A stretch of DNA of 64,000 nt, taken from contig JAJPKO010000026.1 in NCBI GenBank assembly GCA_021323655.1, positions 31,339 through 95,338 on the forward strand, given 5' to 3'. The notes below the pieces were generated by a model. That model searched no databases. It was not told the DNA's origin and was given only the letters and a program-made list of their open reading frames with translations. This document shows, piece by piece, positions 63,488 through 64,000 of the stretch (positions within the stretch are counted from its first letter, which is position 1; every line of letters begins with the position of its first letter). A program made the position numbers and the translations under genes. This DNA comes from Acidobacteriaceae bacterium. GTDB taxonomy: Bacteria > Acidobacteriota > Terriglobia > Terriglobales > Acidobacteriaceae.

Positions 63488-64000
63488 ATGAAAAAACCTT
63501 CTGCAACCCTGCCGCTGATCGCCGCTCTTGCCGTCTGCGTATCGCTCTCCGGCTCTTTTTCTTCCGCACGTGCGCAAACCAGGATCAATGACAAAGACGT
63601 CGAACACCTAATGAGCAATCTGCATCAGGACGTGAAGTCCTTCCGCCCGGCTTTTGATGCCGCACTCAAAAAGAGCTCCATCCGCAGAACCAGCCATGAA
63701 AAAGATGCCCGGCAACTCGCAAAGCAGTTTGAAGCACAGACAGGCGCAATGCTGAGCACCTTCAAAGAACACAAGAAGGCCGACAGCGCATTCCAGACCG
63801 TAGTCGGAACCGCGCAGCAGCTCGACGGCGTCGTTCGCCAGCTCGGGTCCCAGTCTTCCGCAGTACCAGCATGGGACCGCGTGCAGAGCGACCTCAACGC
63901 ACTCTATCCGGCCTTTGGATTGACGCCACCCACCGCCAGTACTACACAAGCATCCAGCAATGTCTCCTGCGCTCAGGCCGTCGGAACGCAACGGGCAAAC
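63488..64000 (+). CDS. Exported protein of unknown function, 5' part (gene runs off the window)
   Basis: The frame is open from the ATG at 63488, preceded by GGGGACGAAAAG, to the right edge; 171 codons are visible. A signal peptide (MKKPSATLPLIAALAVCVSLSGSFSSARA) is followed by a helical, charged region (NDKDVEHLMSNLHQDVKSF, KKADSAFQTVVGTAQQLDGV) and a Thr/Ser-rich stretch near the edge with a Cys (SNVSCAQAVG). I recognise no family. An antisense frame covering the same region is a shadow. Confidence 0.65.
   Translation, partial: MKKPSATLPLIAALAVCVSLSGSFSSARAQTRINDKDVEHLMSNLHQDVKSFRPAFDAALKKSSIRRTSHEKDARQLAKQFEAQTGAMLSTFKEHKKADSAFQTVVGTAQQLDGVVRQLGSQSSAVPAWDRVQSDLNALYPAFGLTPPTASTTQASSNVSCAQAVGTQRAN

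Noticed and set aside
63608..63991. 127-codon minus-strand frame at the right edge
   Set aside because: The plus frame at 63488 has a signal peptide, ribosome binding site and normal codon use; the minus frame is its shadow.

Overview
The window reads as chromosome of an acidobacterium (Acidobacteriaceae-like). This is inference from gene content: a large TonB-dependent receptor with an N-terminal carboxypeptidase-regulatory-like domain (Oar type), a hopanoid-associated radical SAM protein, several RND pumps, a fused gamma-alpha 2-oxoacid:ferredoxin oxidoreductase and a Wzx/Wzy exopolysaccharide locus. No rRNA, tRNA, CRISPR array, transposase or phage gene was seen.

Left part (1-19 kb): the 3' part of a TolC-family protein; an HpnJ-type radical SAM gene with two overlapping small multidrug-resistance-like membrane proteins; gamma-glutamyltransferase divergent from a split biotin carboxylase/biotin carrier pair; a small His/Cys-rich membrane protein ahead of a 904-residue TonB-dependent receptor; korAB; a TPR protein with a DapA-like lyase; an M19 dipeptidase with a small membrane protein; and two cyclophilins, one exported and one cytoplasmic.

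Phosphate regulon (19-26 kb, minus strand): phoB-phoR-pstS-pstC-pstA-pstB-phoU is complete and colinear, with 2-4 nt spacings or overlaps at most junctions, a strong hairpin between pstS and pstC, and a possible Pho box upstream of phoB. A single-domain response regulator overlapping a CHASE3-like/PAS histidine kinase follows on the plus strand.

Efflux block (28-44 kb): an adaptor plus two tandem RND permeases (MdtABC-like, minus strand) and an RND-adaptor-outer membrane factor operon (plus strand) flank a HAD-UbiA fusion gene. Next come a xylose-isomerase-like TIM-barrel protein with a LacI-family regulator, and a TPR protein.

Exopolysaccharide locus (48-61.5 kb): two minus-strand glycosyltransferases, a BY-kinase (Wzc), an export protein (Wza), a polymerase/ligase (Wzy), a GT2 and two tandem flippases, bracketed by two secreted GH16 glycosidases. 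The 49.2-54.4 kb stretch is visibly more AT-rich than its surroundings, suggesting a cassette of different origin. The right end holds superoxide dismutase, a secreted protein of unknown function and the 5' part of another exported protein.

The most interesting unexplained structure is a dispersed element of about 140 bp with several GC-rich hairpins. It occurs twice, at 10.56-10.70 kb and 44.71-44.85 kb in opposite strand orientations, but each copy lies just downstream of a stop codon and reads in the same direction as that gene. Several perfect palindromes in exopolysaccharide-locus spacers and two related short elements around the outer membrane factor gene are also recorded. No clearly undescribed multi-gene system could be demonstrated from sequence alone.
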